This document shows, piece after piece, positions 43,919-53,937 of a DNA stretch of 64,000 bases. Every line of letters starts with the position of its first letter. The first letter of the stretch is position 1. Below the pieces are notes generated by a model. The model ran no database searches. It was not told the DNA's origin and was given only the letters and a program-made list of their open reading frames with translations. The translations under genes and the position numbers were made by a program. The DNA comes from Bacteroidales bacterium (lineage in GTDB: Bacteria; Bacteroidota; Bacteroidia; Bacteroidales; JAADJA01). Location of the stretch: the NCBI GenBank assembly GCA_021740645.1, contig JAIOZL010000012.1, forward strand, positions 1 to 64,000, written 5' to 3'.

Positions 43919-43966
43919 AAAAGCCTTACAGTTATTCCCTTCCTGGGTCTACCTATAAGGCTTTTT
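43919..43966 (+). terminator. Terminator after the phosphosugar mutase
   Basis: AAAAGCCTTA (43919-43928) pairs with TAAGGCTTTT (43956-43965), with a 27-nt loop and a short T-run. It lies between convergent genes and could serve both strands. Confidence 0.7.
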
Positions 43967-43986
43967 ACTAATTCTATACTCTTTAT

Positions 43987-46323
43987 TTACTTTCTTAATA
44001 TCACCTTTTGAAGAACAACTGAATTATCAGTAGTAAGTTTTATGATGTATAAACCATTGCTGGCAGATATGCTTGAAGTAACAGATTGCTGTTGATTAAA
44101 TTCCTTTGCGTCTATTATTTTTCCTGAAAGATCCAAAACTTCCAATTTATTGATTTTTGAACCGTTGGATACGGCATATACCCTATTCCCGGCAGACCAA
44201 ACTTTAATATCAGTTTTACTGTTATCTTCAACTCCATTAGGCCCTGTAAAATGCAATTTAAACCTTATTGCAGAATTTGAAGGATTGTGTTCAAAGGTAT
44301 AGTTCAATCCTTCCGATAAGGTCGTGAGGGAATTTAATAACAAGTCTTCAAGGTAAATAGTTGTTCCCTCAGAAAAGCCCGTGATATCAGAAACATTAAT
44401 AACATATTCACCGGCCTGACTGCAATCAAATCCAACTTTAATACTTGTGGAATTTTCATACTCAGGTAGGGTATTAATCGACAGTTCATGACCAAAAGCT
44501 TTGGAATAAAACTGTGGAGCCTCATCTAAACCATGGATTTTTTTTACATCAAATTCAGGATCAAAACTATCGGATGCCAGGGAATTAAAAGCAACAAATA
44601 ATGCGTCATTATATAAATTTCCCATTACATTCAACCGGATGGATGAACTATTGTTTCCCGATTTATAATAATCCTGGCTTGAATGAACCCTGTCAGAATG
44701 AGGAATTGTAAGAGTGGGACTAGTACCGGTGGTTTCCACAAAAAATGCCTGCATAGCCGGGATCACTCCTCCGGCTAAGGTTCCCCAACCACTGCCATTA
44801 GTGCCATCCGAACCATTCCAGAATAAATAATTTCCAGCAGTACCATCCCAAACCCATACGGCGTTAGCCACATTGCTTTTTGTCCATGAACTTATATTTG
44901 CCATAAGTGCAGAAGGATAAGGATTGGCAATTAAATTTAGCCCGCGATCGCTTGTATATTGCAGGCCGTAAAAAGCTCCTGAGCCTGTTGTATAGTTGCC
45001 TGTATTTAGTGTTCCTGAAAAAGCAATCGTTTCATCCTGATCGACATTATCATCTACCCAACATTCATATCCCCTTCCCAGGGCAAGACTCTGGCTCGTG
45101 CTGGTAATCCAGTTATCCCAGGTATTGCTCGATTCGATATGGGTCCGCAGAAAAATATCAGAGCCGGCAGGCAGATAAAACACACCTGCAGTAGCAGAAG
45201 AAACAGGCATTCCTATGAAGTGCCAATCATTCTGAGTTAAATATCGTTGAACAGTTGCAGAAGTATAGGAAAGTGAGCCATTATCAATAAATGAACCAGT
45301 TCCTGTGTTATCAGATTCGATGGTAAAATCCCCATTAATCGTCAATGTCTTTGATGTATTTACCGTCAAATCACCCACGCTTGAAATAGTTATATCCTCC
45401 ACTGTTTCATTAGCATCAAGTACAATGCTATTCCTTATTTCAACCCGGGCCCAGTCATAAAGTGGGGCATTCTGTGCTGGTGCCCATGTAGCATCTGACG
45501 ACCAATATCCATCTGCTACAGTGTAATATGGTAATGGTGCGGTTGAACTCGCCCAGGCTGGGTCGTTTGAGGTACCTGTATCATCCCCAAGTGTGCCGTT
45601 AAAGCCATTGGGGCCGCTATCAGTTATGGTCTGTCCGCTTCCTTCGTTAAGTTTATAATACGCGAACAATCCCGTTTCATTGCCTGATAACTCTGTATAC
45701 ATTGTTTCTCTGATCTCCGATTGGGTCCGACAAACATTCCATATTCTTGCTTCATCCACATAGCCATATAAGGCATCATTAGGATAGTTTGCTCTTTTTC
45801 GGCTTCCAATATGAAGGGTATCCATTACCGGGTCAAAAAACAGACCCCGTGATGAAACATCAAGTGTATTATCCAATTCCCCATTAATGTACACTTTCAT
45901 ATCCTGCCCGTCCCAAGTCCCGGCAACATGTACCCATTCGTTTAAGGGTACCTGGTTTATAGAATGTAATCCTTCATGAATATTTCCTGTTGTACCAAAA
46001 TTTAGCCCAAAGGCAAGTGTCCCCGGATCAACAGGGTTATTTGCACTAAGTACAGCTAGTATAAAACCGTAGTGATAAGGCGCGGTAGCCTCCTCCGCTT
46101 CTTTTACCAGCACAAAACTCCCCGAATACTCCGTTCCCACCATGTTCACATAGTGGCTTAAATTAACCCACCCCTCTAAGGTCAGGCCAGTAGCACCTCC
46201 TAAATCAACGCCCTCAAAATGTAGCCATCTATCCTGCCAAAAACTCAAAGTATTATTTTGCGCATTTATTTTTAATCCCTGAGCGAGCAGTATTATAATC
46301 AGAAACCGAATTGCAATCTTCAT
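43987..46323 (-). CDS. LamG-domain T9SS-sorted secreted protein
   Basis: A 778-aa exported protein. The signal is MKIAIRFLIIILLAQGLKI. Residues 25-215 form a LamG/concanavalin-like domain: VDLGGATGLTLEGWVNLSHY, NEWVHVAGTWDGQDMKVYIN, YGYVDEARIWNVCRTQSEIR. A beta-rich middle follows, with RVEIRNSIVLDANETVEDIT resembling the head of beta-helical adhesins. A large aromatic beta region with WHFIGMPVSSATAGVF comes next. The last 75 residues are a type A sorting domain (DIKVWSAGNRVYAVSNGSKI to VVLQKVILRK). It is probably a surface or secreted binding protein; no enzyme motif is seen. Confidence 0.85.
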   Translation of the reverse strand: MKIAIRFLIIILLAQGLKINAQNNTLSFWQDRWLHFEGVDLGGATGLTLEGWVNLSHYVNMVGTEYSGSFVLVKEAEEATAPYHYGFILAVLSANNPVDPGTLAFGLNFGTTGNIHEGLHSINQVPLNEWVHVAGTWDGQDMKVYINGELDNTLDVSSRGLFFDPVMDTLHIGSRKRANYPNDALYGYVDEARIWNVCRTQSEIRETMYTELSGNETGLFAYYKLNEGSGQTITDSGPNGFNGTLGDDTGTSNDPAWASSTAPLPYYTVADGYWSSDATWAPAQNAPLYDWARVEIRNSIVLDANETVEDITISSVGDLTVNTSKTLTINGDFTIESDNTGTGSFIDNGSLSYTSATVQRYLTQNDWHFIGMPVSSATAGVFYLPAGSDIFLRTHIESSNTWDNWITSTSQSLALGRGYECWVDDNVDQDETIAFSGTLNTGNYTTGSGAFYGLQYTSDRGLNLIANPYPSALMANISSWTKSNVANAVWVWDGTAGNYLFWNGSDGTNGSGWGTLAGGVIPAMQAFFVETTGTSPTLTIPHSDRVHSSQDYYKSGNNSSSIRLNVMGNLYNDALFVAFNSLASDSFDPEFDVKKIHGLDEAPQFYSKAFGHELSINTLPEYENSTSIKVGFDCSQAGEYVINVSDITGFSEGTTIYLEDLLLNSLTTLSEGLNYTFEHNPSNSAIRFKLHFTGPNGVEDNSKTDIKVWSAGNRVYAVSNGSKINKLEVLDLSGKIIDAKEFNQQQSVTSSISASNGLYIIKLTTDNSVVLQKVILRK

Positions 46324-46458
46324 TTTAAAAATCTGTTAAGTGAATAGTATCTATTTGCACATTATCCAATTTCACTGTTAAAAACTTATATAAAAAGTTA
46401 AACAGTTAATATAGGTTGGATTTTTTTTTAATTGCTATTATTGCACAAACAATCAGAA

Positions 46459-47604
46459 ATGAATGTTATTACATCCTGCAAAATTATAACAATTTTTATT
46501 TGTTTCAACCTAAGTAATATTTTACACTCACAAAATTTGCCACACTCTCCATTTTACGGTCATTACACTGGTAAATTAGATACTACTATGAGCTTATCCC
46601 TTGATTTATTTGAACATAGCGGAAATCTTTCGGGATATTATTTTTACTTTTTTCGTTTACCTGGCGAGGATAGTACGTTTCATTATGGGAAAACAATTCC
46701 TTTTGAAGGTTCATTCTATGGAAATGTTATAAATTTTCATGAATTTGGAAATAAGGCATCCAAATTTCAAGGTATTATCGATGGAAATGAAATTTACGGT
46801 AGCTGGCAAAGGCGAGAATATGAAGACCCAATCCCCTTTCATTTAACTGAGGATTACTCAGCAGGAAGTATAGCGCTAAACTGTTTTACCGCGAAAAGGA
46901 AACAGGATCTGATTCACGAATTAATTAAAGGAGATAATTTACCTTCAGCCAGGATTAATATTCTTATTCTTTATCCGAAAAATACACTTAAAGGAGCCCT
47001 AAAGGATTCGATCGATTTTTTGATAACCCGATTTCTGGCGGGTGATCCTTTCATTATTAAATCCCCTGAACTGCTTATGGAAAATATTGTTTTCGATTTT
47101 TTCCAATCTTATATTACTGCCACCCAAGGTATCTCTAATATTTCAAAAAGAGAGGTTTTTAATTGGGAAAAGGATTTGACCATGGATGTAATGTATAACA
47201 GCAATCAAATACTTTCTCTTGGTTTTGAGAAATATGCTTTTACAGGTGGAGAGCATGGTTTATCCATGAAAAAATATGCAGTATTTGATTTGCAAAAATC
47301 AAAAGTATTACAACTTAAGGACTTTTTAATTCTGGGATTTGAAATATCCCTTAATGAAATCTTAGATAAAAAGCTGAGAAAGATTAATGGCGTAAAACCG
47401 GATGAAAGTCTTAACAATGCTGGCTTTTTAATTGATAAGATTGACTTTACAGAAAACTTTTACATCAACAATGATGGCATTGGTTTTTATTATAATGTAT
47501 ATCACCTTGCCTCTTTCGGTTCCGGCTCTACAGAGCTCTTTGTAAATTTCAATGAAATTAAGAATTTGCTGATACAGGATCATCCCTTTAAATGGGTAAA
47601 ATAA
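46459..47604 (+). CDS. Exported DUF3298 (RsiV-like) protein
   Basis: A 381-aa exported protein with signal KIITIFICFNLSNILHSQ. The C-terminal half holds the DUF3298/DUF4163 pattern. It includes YNSNQILSLGFEKYAFTGGE, HGLSMKKYAVFDLQKSKVLQ, LKDFLI, and a distal NDGIGFYYNVYHLASFGSG. These domains are known from RsiV-type proteins that bind lysozyme in Firmicutes; such binding has not been shown in Bacteroidetes. The N-terminal part (30-140) has GHYTGKLDTTMSLSLDLFEH, which looks like a small beta-domain. I choose the internal ATG at 46459 because it starts directly at the signal peptide; the longer frame begins at 46432 without a good start. Confidence 0.8.
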   Translation: MNVITSCKIITIFICFNLSNILHSQNLPHSPFYGHYTGKLDTTMSLSLDLFEHSGNLSGYYFYFFRLPGEDSTFHYGKTIPFEGSFYGNVINFHEFGNKASKFQGIIDGNEIYGSWQRREYEDPIPFHLTEDYSAGSIALNCFTAKRKQDLIHELIKGDNLPSARINILILYPKNTLKGALKDSIDFLITRFLAGDPFIIKSPELLMENIVFDFFQSYITATQGISNISKREVFNWEKDLTMDVMYNSNQILSLGFEKYAFTGGEHGLSMKKYAVFDLQKSKVLQLKDFLILGFEISLNEILDKKLRKINGVKPDESLNNAGFLIDKIDFTENFYINNDGIGFYYNVYHLASFGSGSTELFVNFNEIKNLLIQDHPFKWVK

Positions 47605-47619
47605 GTTACGCTTAAGACT

Positions 47620-48312
47620 CTAGAAATCTGGTATTTCTGCCCCCACTCCTTCCAATTTAAAATACTTTCTTACTACCCAAACCATGTAATAAATAATGGG
47701 TGTATCAAGCAAGGCAACTATTACCTTAAATAAATATCCATTTAACAATAATACCCAAAACAAATTCCATTCAATGATATTGAAAGAACATAATAAAACA
47801 AGAATTGTGAGCGTATCAACAAACTGAGAAGTAAAGGTTGAGGCATTGTTCCTTAACCATAAATGTTTACCCTTGGTTAATTTTTTCCAGAAATGAAATA
47901 ACTGCACATCAATAAATTGTGCTGCAAGATACGCAACCATACTTGCTCCCACCCCGATATAAGTCACCCCAAAGACATGATGAAATTCGCTGTTACTCAC
48001 AGGAGACCATTCGGTGGCCGTTGCCAGGTCTGCAACTAAAACGATGCATAAAGTAAAAACACTTGCAAACAACCCTGCCATTACTACCCTGTTAGCTCTT
48101 TTGCGTCCAAAGATCTCTGAAACAATATCTGTCACCAGAAAAGTCAAGGGATAGGGAATAATCCCCACAGATATCTCAAAATCGTATAGTCCAAATGCAT
48201 CCCAAGTGAAAAACTTCTGAAAAATCAGGTTGCTTGTAACCAAAGAAGCAATAAAAACTCCGGAGAGTGTCAGGAATAAATTGTTCGCCTGTATTTTTTT
48301 CTTTACATCCAT
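47620..48312 (-). CDS. yhhQ: Queuosine-precursor transporter, YhhQ/VUT family
   Basis: A 230-aa polytopic inner-membrane protein with six or so hydrophobic segments. Family signatures are SVGIIPYPLTFLVTDIVSEI, FGRKRANRVVMAGLFASV, GASMVAYLAAQFIDVQLFHF and LRNNASTFTSQFVDTLTIL. YhhQ imports queuosine precursors (preQ0/preQ1) for tRNA modification. I looked upstream for a preQ1 riboswitch and found no convincing one. It is convergent with the DUF3298 gene and divergent from gcvP. Confidence 0.9.
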   Translation of the reverse strand: MDVKKKIQANNLFLTLSGVFIASLVTSNLIFQKFFTWDAFGLYDFEISVGIIPYPLTFLVTDIVSEIFGRKRANRVVMAGLFASVFTLCIVLVADLATATEWSPVSNSEFHHVFGVTYIGVGASMVAYLAAQFIDVQLFHFWKKLTKGKHLWLRNNASTFTSQFVDTLTILVLLCSFNIIEWNLFWVLLLNGYLFKVIVALLDTPIIYYMVWVVRKYFKLEGVGAEIPDF

Positions 48313-48517
48313 GTTTACGAAATTAACATAATTGAACTTATTTGGTTTATATGGTTAAAATAAAAAAGGCAAATCGGTCTATTTCTTCAAGATCACTGTA
48401 AACAGGGACAGAGAGATTGTTGTTATTTTATTAACAAATATTAATTATTACTTTGTAATCTTAAGAAGATGATTAATTTTGCCCGTTTCAATTTACATTT
48501 TTATATATAATCTTAGT

Positions 48518-51385
48518 ATGATTTCCAACAATTTTATTCATAAACATAATGGCCCCCGTAAACATGAAGTAGGTTTAATGCTGGAAAAAATGGGTTCTGC
48601 ATCTATTGACGAGCTCATTGAGCAAACTGTTCCGGCTTCAATTCGGCTTAAAACGCCACTTGGCCTCCCCAAAGGGATCAATGAATATGAATACATCAAC
48701 CATTTAAAAGATCTTGCATCTAAAAATAAGATATTTAAATCGCTGATAGGTATGGGTTACTATAATACTATAGTTCCGGGTGTAATTCAAAGAAATATTC
48801 TTGAAAACCCGGGATGGTACACATCCTATACTCCCTACCAGGCAGAAATTTCACAGGGCAGGCTCGAAGCACTTTTAAACTTTCAAACCATGGTGGCCGA
48901 GCTTACAGCAATGCCGCTGGCAAATGCTTCTTTACTTGATGAAGGTACCGCTGCCGCTGAAGCCATGATCATGTTATACAATTCCAGGTCAAGGGCCTCT
49001 GTAAAAGCCAATAAAAACACTTTCCTGATTTCGGATAAGCTTTTCCCTCAAACTATTGAAGTGATCAAAACACGTGCTTATCCTTTAAAAATTAATTTAG
49101 TAATTGGTGATGTCTTCCATGTCCTGAATAATGATGACGCATTTGGTGCCATTGTTCAGTACCCCGATAATACTGGTGAAATTCTCGACTATAAAAGTCT
49201 GTGCGACCGGGCTCATGAAAATGAAATTGGAGTAGTTGTAGCTACAGATCTGTTGAGTTTAACATTGTTAACACCTCCGGGTGAATGGGGTGCAGACGTG
49301 GTAGTTGGAACCTCTCAAAGATTTGGAATCCCCATGGGATTTGGGGGCCCGCATGCAGCATTTTTTGCCACCACGGAAAATTATAAACGTAATATTCCGG
49401 GAAGGATAATAGGCATTTCAAAAGATGCAAATGGCAACAGGGCATTGCGAATGGCTCTTCAAACCCGTGAACAACATATCAAACGAGAAAGAGCTACTTC
49501 CAACATTTGCACTGCACAGGCACTTTTGGCGTCTATGGCTGGATTTTACGCTGCCTACCATGGCCCTGACGGACTGAAAAACATCGCTTTGGACATCCAT
49601 CAATTAACAGCACTGCTTGCAAATACACTTATTAAGTTTGGCTATAAAATTAAAAACAACAGTTATTTTGATACGCTCACCATTGAAATACCTGATGGCA
49701 TGAATATGGATTCTATAAGAAATGAAGCTGTAAATAACAGATTCAATTTACATTATATTAACGAATCCACATTGAGTGTTTCCATTGACGAGACTGTTGA
49801 CCTGAAAGACATTAAAAAACTTCTTTCCATTTTTGCTTTTGCTAACAACAAAGATTTTAAAGCATTTTCTGCAGAAACATTTAAAGGCTCAATTCCGGAA
49901 AACCTTCAAAGAACCTCCGAATACCTCACCAATGAGGTATTTAACACATATCATTCGGAAACTGAAATGATGAGGTATATGAAGTATCTGGAGAATAAAG
50001 ATCTGGCTTTAAACCGAACGATGATCCCACTAGGCTCATGTACCATGAAGTTAAATGCCGCTGCAGAATTATTTTCACTAAGTTGGCCTGAGTTTGGGGA
50101 GATTCATCCTTTTGCTCCTGCTGACCAGGTGCAGGGTTATCTTGAGTTGATAAGTGACCTGGAAAAGGATTTATGCCAAATAACAGGATTTGATGCCGTT
50201 TCATTCCAACCTAATTCAGGTGCTTCTGGAGAATATGCCGGCCTTTTGGTTATAAAAGCCTACCTTGATAGTATCGGGCAGGGCCATCGGCATATCTGTT
50301 TAATACCCGCTTCAGCTCATGGTACAAATCCAGCCAGTTCGGTAATGGCAGGCATGGATGTAGTAGTAGTAAAGTGCGATGAACATGGTAATATTGACCT
50401 GAGTGACCTTGAAGAAAAAGCCAAACTTCACAGTGAGAATCTTGCTGCGATTATGATCACCTATCCTTCAACTCATGGAGTTTTTGAAGAAGGTATCCTG
50501 AAAATGATTGATATAGTCCATCAGAATGGAGGACAGGTTTATATGGATGGGGCCAATATGAATGCCCAGGTTGGATTAACAAATCCCGCGATAATCGGGG
50601 CAGATGTTTGTCATTTGAATTTACATAAAACTTTTGCCATTCCACATGGTGGTGGTGGACCGGGTGTGGGGCCAATTGGAGTGGCTGCGCATTTGAAACC
50701 CTTCCTTCCCTCCCATCCCTTATTTCAAACAGGTGGAGAAAAAGGGATTACAGCTTTATCGTCAGCACCTTTTGGAAGTGCGCTGATACTGCCAATTTCG
50801 TATGGATATATAAAATTGTTAGGAGGAGAAGGCCTCACTGAAGCAACAAAAATTGCCATCCTAAATGCTAATTACATTAAAACTTCTCTTGAAAAAGAGT
50901 ATAAAATTTTGTATTCAGGGAAGAATAACAGGGTAGCCCATGAAATGATCCTCGATTGCAATGAGTTCCTGAAAACGGCAAATATTACTGTAATAGATAT
51001 TGCCAAACGCTTGATGGATTTCGGTTTTCATGCGCCTACTGTGGCTTTCCCGGTGCATGGAACCTTGATGGTGGAACCAACCGAAAGTGAGCCTTTATCT
51101 GAACTTGACCGCTTTATTGAGGCAATGAAGATCATCCAACATGAAATCAGGGACATTGAATCGGGTAAATTAGATGATAAAAATAATGTGGTAAAAAATG
51201 CACCTCATACACTTAAAATGGTGACCCTGAGTAACTGGGAATATACCTATGATAAAAAACAGGCAGCATTCCCGGTAGAAAATTTATTGCATGCCAAGTA
51301 TTGGCCTCCGGTAACAAAAATTGATGATGCTTATGGTGACAGGAATTTGATTTGCACCTGTCAGCCCATAGAAGCTTATGAATGA
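48518..51385 (+). CDS. gcvP: Glycine dehydrogenase (decarboxylating), P protein
   Basis: A 955-aa, single-chain P protein of the glycine cleavage system. It decarboxylates glycine with PLP and passes the aminomethyl group to the H protein. The PLP lysine lies in CHLNLHKTFAIPHGGGGPG near residue 705. Other signatures are MGYYNTIVPGVIQRNILENP, WYTSYTPYQAEISQGRLEAL, VVVGTSQRFGIPMGFGGPHA, PLGSCTMKLNAAAE and FQPNSGASGEYAGL. The frame reaches 48479, but the ATG at 48518 (MISNNFIHKHNGPRKHE) fits the family start. gcvT and gcvH are not nearby. No glycine riboswitch is visible in the leader. Confidence 0.96.
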   Translation: MISNNFIHKHNGPRKHEVGLMLEKMGSASIDELIEQTVPASIRLKTPLGLPKGINEYEYINHLKDLASKNKIFKSLIGMGYYNTIVPGVIQRNILENPGWYTSYTPYQAEISQGRLEALLNFQTMVAELTAMPLANASLLDEGTAAAEAMIMLYNSRSRASVKANKNTFLISDKLFPQTIEVIKTRAYPLKINLVIGDVFHVLNNDDAFGAIVQYPDNTGEILDYKSLCDRAHENEIGVVVATDLLSLTLLTPPGEWGADVVVGTSQRFGIPMGFGGPHAAFFATTENYKRNIPGRIIGISKDANGNRALRMALQTREQHIKRERATSNICTAQALLASMAGFYAAYHGPDGLKNIALDIHQLTALLANTLIKFGYKIKNNSYFDTLTIEIPDGMNMDSIRNEAVNNRFNLHYINESTLSVSIDETVDLKDIKKLLSIFAFANNKDFKAFSAETFKGSIPENLQRTSEYLTNEVFNTYHSETEMMRYMKYLENKDLALNRTMIPLGSCTMKLNAAAELFSLSWPEFGEIHPFAPADQVQGYLELISDLEKDLCQITGFDAVSFQPNSGASGEYAGLLVIKAYLDSIGQGHRHICLIPASAHGTNPASSVMAGMDVVVVKCDEHGNIDLSDLEEKAKLHSENLAAIMITYPSTHGVFEEGILKMIDIVHQNGGQVYMDGANMNAQVGLTNPAIIGADVCHLNLHKTFAIPHGGGGPGVGPIGVAAHLKPFLPSHPLFQTGGEKGITALSSAPFGSALILPISYGYIKLLGGEGLTEATKIAILNANYIKTSLEKEYKILYSGKNNRVAHEMILDCNEFLKTANITVIDIAKRLMDFGFHAPTVAFPVHGTLMVEPTESEPLSELDRFIEAMKIIQHEIRDIESGKLDDKNNVVKNAPHTLKMVTLSNWEYTYDKKQAAFPVENLLHAKYWPPVTKIDDAYGDRNLICTCQPIEAYE

Positions 51386-51457
51386 AAGCTTTCGGTTTAT
51401 TCTTAATTTTTCAGTTTCACTATTTTTATATTATTCAATAAAATGTATATGAAAATT

Positions 51458-51487
51458 TGCATTACTGTTAACATATAGATAACTTTG
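51458..51487 (+). promoter_or_regulatory. Promoter of the zapB-like/zapA unit
   Basis: TTG (51458-51460), 19 nt, TAACTTTG (51480-51487) is a full match to the Bacteroidetes promoter consensus. It ends 29 nt before the start codon at 51517. Confidence 0.75.
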
Positions 51488-51516
51488 CCTGATATTCGTT
51501 TATTTTAAATTAATTC

Positions 51517-51804
51517 ATGAGTGAAGTCGACAAATTAACCGCAAGCATTGTTTCAAAGGTTAAAACACTTGTCGAACAAAATAATTCGCTTAAAGAAAAA
51601 TACAACGAATTACTTTCAGAACACGTAAAATGCAATAAAATAATTGAGGATCAAAGTAAAGAATTAGAAAAATTAAAAAATAGTAATAGAAATTTAATAG
51701 TAACTGAATTAGTAAAACAAGCAGAAGGAAAAAGTGAAGTAAAATGGAAAATTGAAGAAATGATGCGGGAGATAGACAAAAGTATAGGACTTTTGAACAG
51801 GTAA
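51517..51804 (+). CDS. Small coiled-coil protein upstream of zapA (ZapB-like)
   Basis: A 95-aa, highly charged protein that is almost wholly helical. Heptad-like stretches include LTASIVSKVKTLVEQNNSLK and EDQSKELEKLKNSNRNL. A shorter C-terminal helix has KWKIEEMMREIDKSIGLL. It has no cysteine-rich or enzyme motif. Small coiled-coil proteins next to ZapA are common in Bacteroidetes and may act like ZapB in Z-ring bundling, but the resemblance is one of shape and place, not of clear sequence. It is 19 nt upstream of zapA, under the promoter at 51458. Confidence 0.75.
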   Translation: MSEVDKLTASIVSKVKTLVEQNNSLKEKYNELLSEHVKCNKIIEDQSKELEKLKNSNRNLIVTELVKQAEGKSEVKWKIEEMMREIDKSIGLLNR

Positions 51805-51823
51805 GCCAATTGAAGATATTACA

Positions 51824-52111
51824 ATGAATGAATTAACAATATCAGTTATCATTGCCGACAGGCCCTACAGATTAAAGATCAACAGGGAAGAAGAAGAAAA
51901 AATTAGAAGCGCTGCGAATAAAATAAATGACAAAATAAAAACGTATTCAGAAAGTTATGCTTTTAATGACAAACAGGATTTGTTAGCAATGGTAGCCCTA
52001 GAAGAAGCGACGGCTGCAAACGATTACGATCATAAATTTAATATGCAGAATCAAACTCTAATAAAACAACTTACTGATATTGAATCAGAGCTTACTAAAA
52101 CTTTAGAATAA
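51824..52111 (+). CDS. zapA: Cell division protein ZapA
   Basis: A 95-aa ZapA-family protein that stabilises FtsZ rings. The N-terminal beta-strand domain has ISVIIADRPYRLKINREEEE, followed by the family pattern IRSAANKINDKIKTYSESYA and a terminal coiled coil. DLLAMVALEEATAANDYDHK is also typical. It is the second gene of the unit and is followed by a structured RNA and rny. Confidence 0.9.
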   Translation: MNELTISVIIADRPYRLKINREEEEKIRSAANKINDKIKTYSESYAFNDKQDLLAMVALEEATAANDYDHKFNMQNQTLIKQLTDIESELTKTLE

Positions 52112-52163
52112 TTTTGTCTGCGTTCTTTGAAAGATATTTTCCGGTAAATCCGGAATGCGATAT

Positions 52164-52362
52164 ACCCGCATAAATTCAAAACCATGTTTGTAAACTCAAC
52201 ACTACAAACTTAAGGGAAAGCTTATGGATTCCTAGAACAGGCCTCAGAAATGCTTGCATGGATTCCTGTTAGGTCAGGGACAGTGGAAGTTCGAAGAATC
52301 TGGCAACCCTAATCCTGTTGAAATGGGGTTTACTAAACTCCTTGAATTATGCGGGTTTTTTT
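52164..52362 (+). ncRNA. ssrS: Structured RNA between zapA and rny, probable 6S RNA
   Basis: About 199 nt that fold as one long interrupted hairpin ending in a T-run. The closing stem pairs ACCCGCATAAATTC (52164-52177) with GAATTATGCGGGT (52344-52356), one base bulged, followed by TTTTTT. Nested inside are AAACC/GGTTT (52179-52183 with 52327-52331), TCAACA/TGTTGA (52196-52201 with 52316-52321), TTAAGGG/CCCTAA (52210-52216 with 52307-52312) and CCTAGAACAGG/CCTGTTAGG (52231-52241 with 52265-52273). A rod of this length with an open middle is the shape of 6S RNA, and zapA is also a neighbour of ssrS in E. coli. A leader or attenuator of rny is the main alternative. Confidence 0.62.
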
Positions 52363-52395
52363 ATTTTTTCACTTCTGCACAATCTTAAATGGAAT

Positions 52396-53937
52396 ATGGA
52401 TATATTGGTATTGGTAATTGTAGCTGCTGTTTCATTATTCCTTGGATTTATTTTGACAAGCACAGTCCTCCGCAAAAAAGTAGAGAAAAAAAGCGAGAAC
52501 ATAATTAGTGAAGCCAAAGAAAAAGGCGAAATAATTAAAAAGGACAAAATTTTACAAGCTAAAGAAAAATTTCTTCAGCTCAAGTCAGAACACGAAAAAT
52601 TTATCCAGGAAAAAAGTGTGGTTCTTAATCAGAATGAGAACCGCCTGAAACAAAAAGAATCGGTATTAAATCAAAAATTTGAAGAACAAAAAAGGAAACA
52701 AAAAGAGGTTGATACCATTCGCGAAAATCTAAACGCCCAGCTTGATTTATTGAATAAAAAACAAGCCGAATTAGAAAAATCCCACAAAAAGCAAGTGGAA
52801 GCTCTCGAAGCTATCTCAGGCTTATCTGCTTCTGAAGCGAAAGGACAATTGATCGAGACTCTCAAAGATGAAGCTAAAACAGAGGCTATGGTGCATATCT
52901 CTGAAATAATTGATGAAGCTAAACTAACAGCGAACAGAGAATCGAAGAAGATTGTAATTGAAACTATTCAAAGAACAGCCACTGAGCATGCCATAGAAAA
53001 CTCTGTTTCGGTGTTTAATATTGATAGTGACGAGATAAAAGGCCGGATTATTGGCCGTGAGGGTAGAAATATTCGAGCCCTCGAGGCTTTGACCGGGGTT
53101 GAAATTATTATTGATGATTCTCCGGATGCCATTATCTTATCTTCTTTTGATCCGGTTCGTAGGGAAATAGCGCGGCAATCCCTGCATAAACTTGTGACCG
53201 ATGGACGAATCCATCCTGCAAGAATAGAAGAAGTTGTGGCTAAAACCAAGAAACAAATTGAACAGGATATCATAGAAGCTGGAAAGCGCGCAACCATTGA
53301 CCTTGGAATACATGGTATGCATCATGAATTGGTCCGGGTTGTTGGTAAGATGAAATACAGATCATCTTATGGGCAAAATTTATTGCAGCATTCAAAAGAG
53401 GTGGCCAATTTATGCGCCACAATGGCTGCAGAACTAGGACTTAATCCTAAACTTGCGAAGCGAGCTGGCTTATTACATGATATTGGGAAGGTACCAGATA
53501 ATGAGCCAGAACTACCCCACGCATTGCACGGAATGAAATTAGCTGAAAGATTTAAGGAAAAACCGGAAGTATGCAATGCCATAGGCAGTCACCATGAGGA
53601 GATTGAAATGGAGACTTTACTTGCTCCGATAGTTCAGGTTTGTGATGCTATATCAGGAGCTAGGCCTGGCGCAAGGCGTGAAGTTGTGGAAGCCTACATT
53701 CGCCGCCTGAACAAGCTTGAAGAACTTGCACTTGCTTATCCCGGTGTAATTAAAACATATGCTATACAAGCTGGCAGGGAATTAAGAGTTATTGTGAGCG
53801 CTGAAAAAATAAACGACAATGATGCGGCTCAGATTTCATTGGATCTGTCGAAAAAGATCCAGGACGAAATGACCTATCCCGGGCAAATAAAGATCACGGT
53901 GATACGAGAAACCAGATCGATAAATTATGCAAAATAA
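52396..53937 (+). CDS. rny: Ribonuclease Y
   Basis: A 514-aa membrane-anchored endoribonuclease that starts mRNA decay. It has an N-terminal transmembrane helix ([20 protein letters not shown]) and a long charged coiled coil to about residue 170. The KH domain is [20 protein letters not shown]. The HD domain motif is [13 protein letters not shown] near 357, and the second metal site follows at [20 protein letters not shown]. The frame extends to 52318, but that part lies in the structured RNA; the ATG at 52396 gives the normal start. A strong terminator follows. Confidence 0.96.
   Translation: MDILVLVIVAAVSLFLGFILTSTVLRKKVEKKSENIISEAKEKGEIIKKDKILQAKEKFLQLKSEHEKFIQEKSVVLNQNENRLKQKESVLNQKFEEQKRKQKEVDTIRENLNAQLDLLNKKQAELEKSHKKQVEALEAISGLSASEAKGQLIETLKDEAKTEAMVHISEIIDEAKLTANRESKKIVIETIQRTATEHAIENSVSVFNIDSDEIKGRIIGREGRNIRALEALTGVEIIIDDSPDAIILSSFDPVRREIARQSLHKLVTDGRIHPARIEEVVAKTKKQIEQDIIEAGKRATIDLGIHGMHHELVRVVGKMKYRSSYGQNLLQHSKEVANLCATMAAELGLNPKLAKRAGLLHDIGKVPDNEPELPHALHGMKLAERFKEKPEVCNAIGSHHEEIEMETLLAPIVQVCDAISGARPGARREVVEAYIRRLNKLEELALAYPGVIKTYAIQAGRELRVIVSAEKINDNDAAQISLDLSKKIQDEMTYPGQIKITVIRETRSINYAK

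Noticed and set aside
48313..48478. preQ1 riboswitch before yhhQ
   Set aside because: No compact hairpin with the A-rich pseudoknot tail is present on the minus strand.
48313..48517. Glycine riboswitch before gcvP
   Set aside because: The leader holds only a GGGACAGAGAGA stretch and lacks the two-aptamer helices and conserved GGA/CCGAAG context of the class.
52112..52163. Extension of the structured RNA to include TTCCGGTAAATCCGGAA at about 52139
   Set aside because: This small hairpin lies outside the long closing stem and does not pair with anything downstream, so I left it out of the RNA.
52318..52395. Longer N terminus for rny
   Set aside because: It overlaps the 3' arm and T-run of the structured RNA; the ATG at 52396 starts directly at the membrane anchor.
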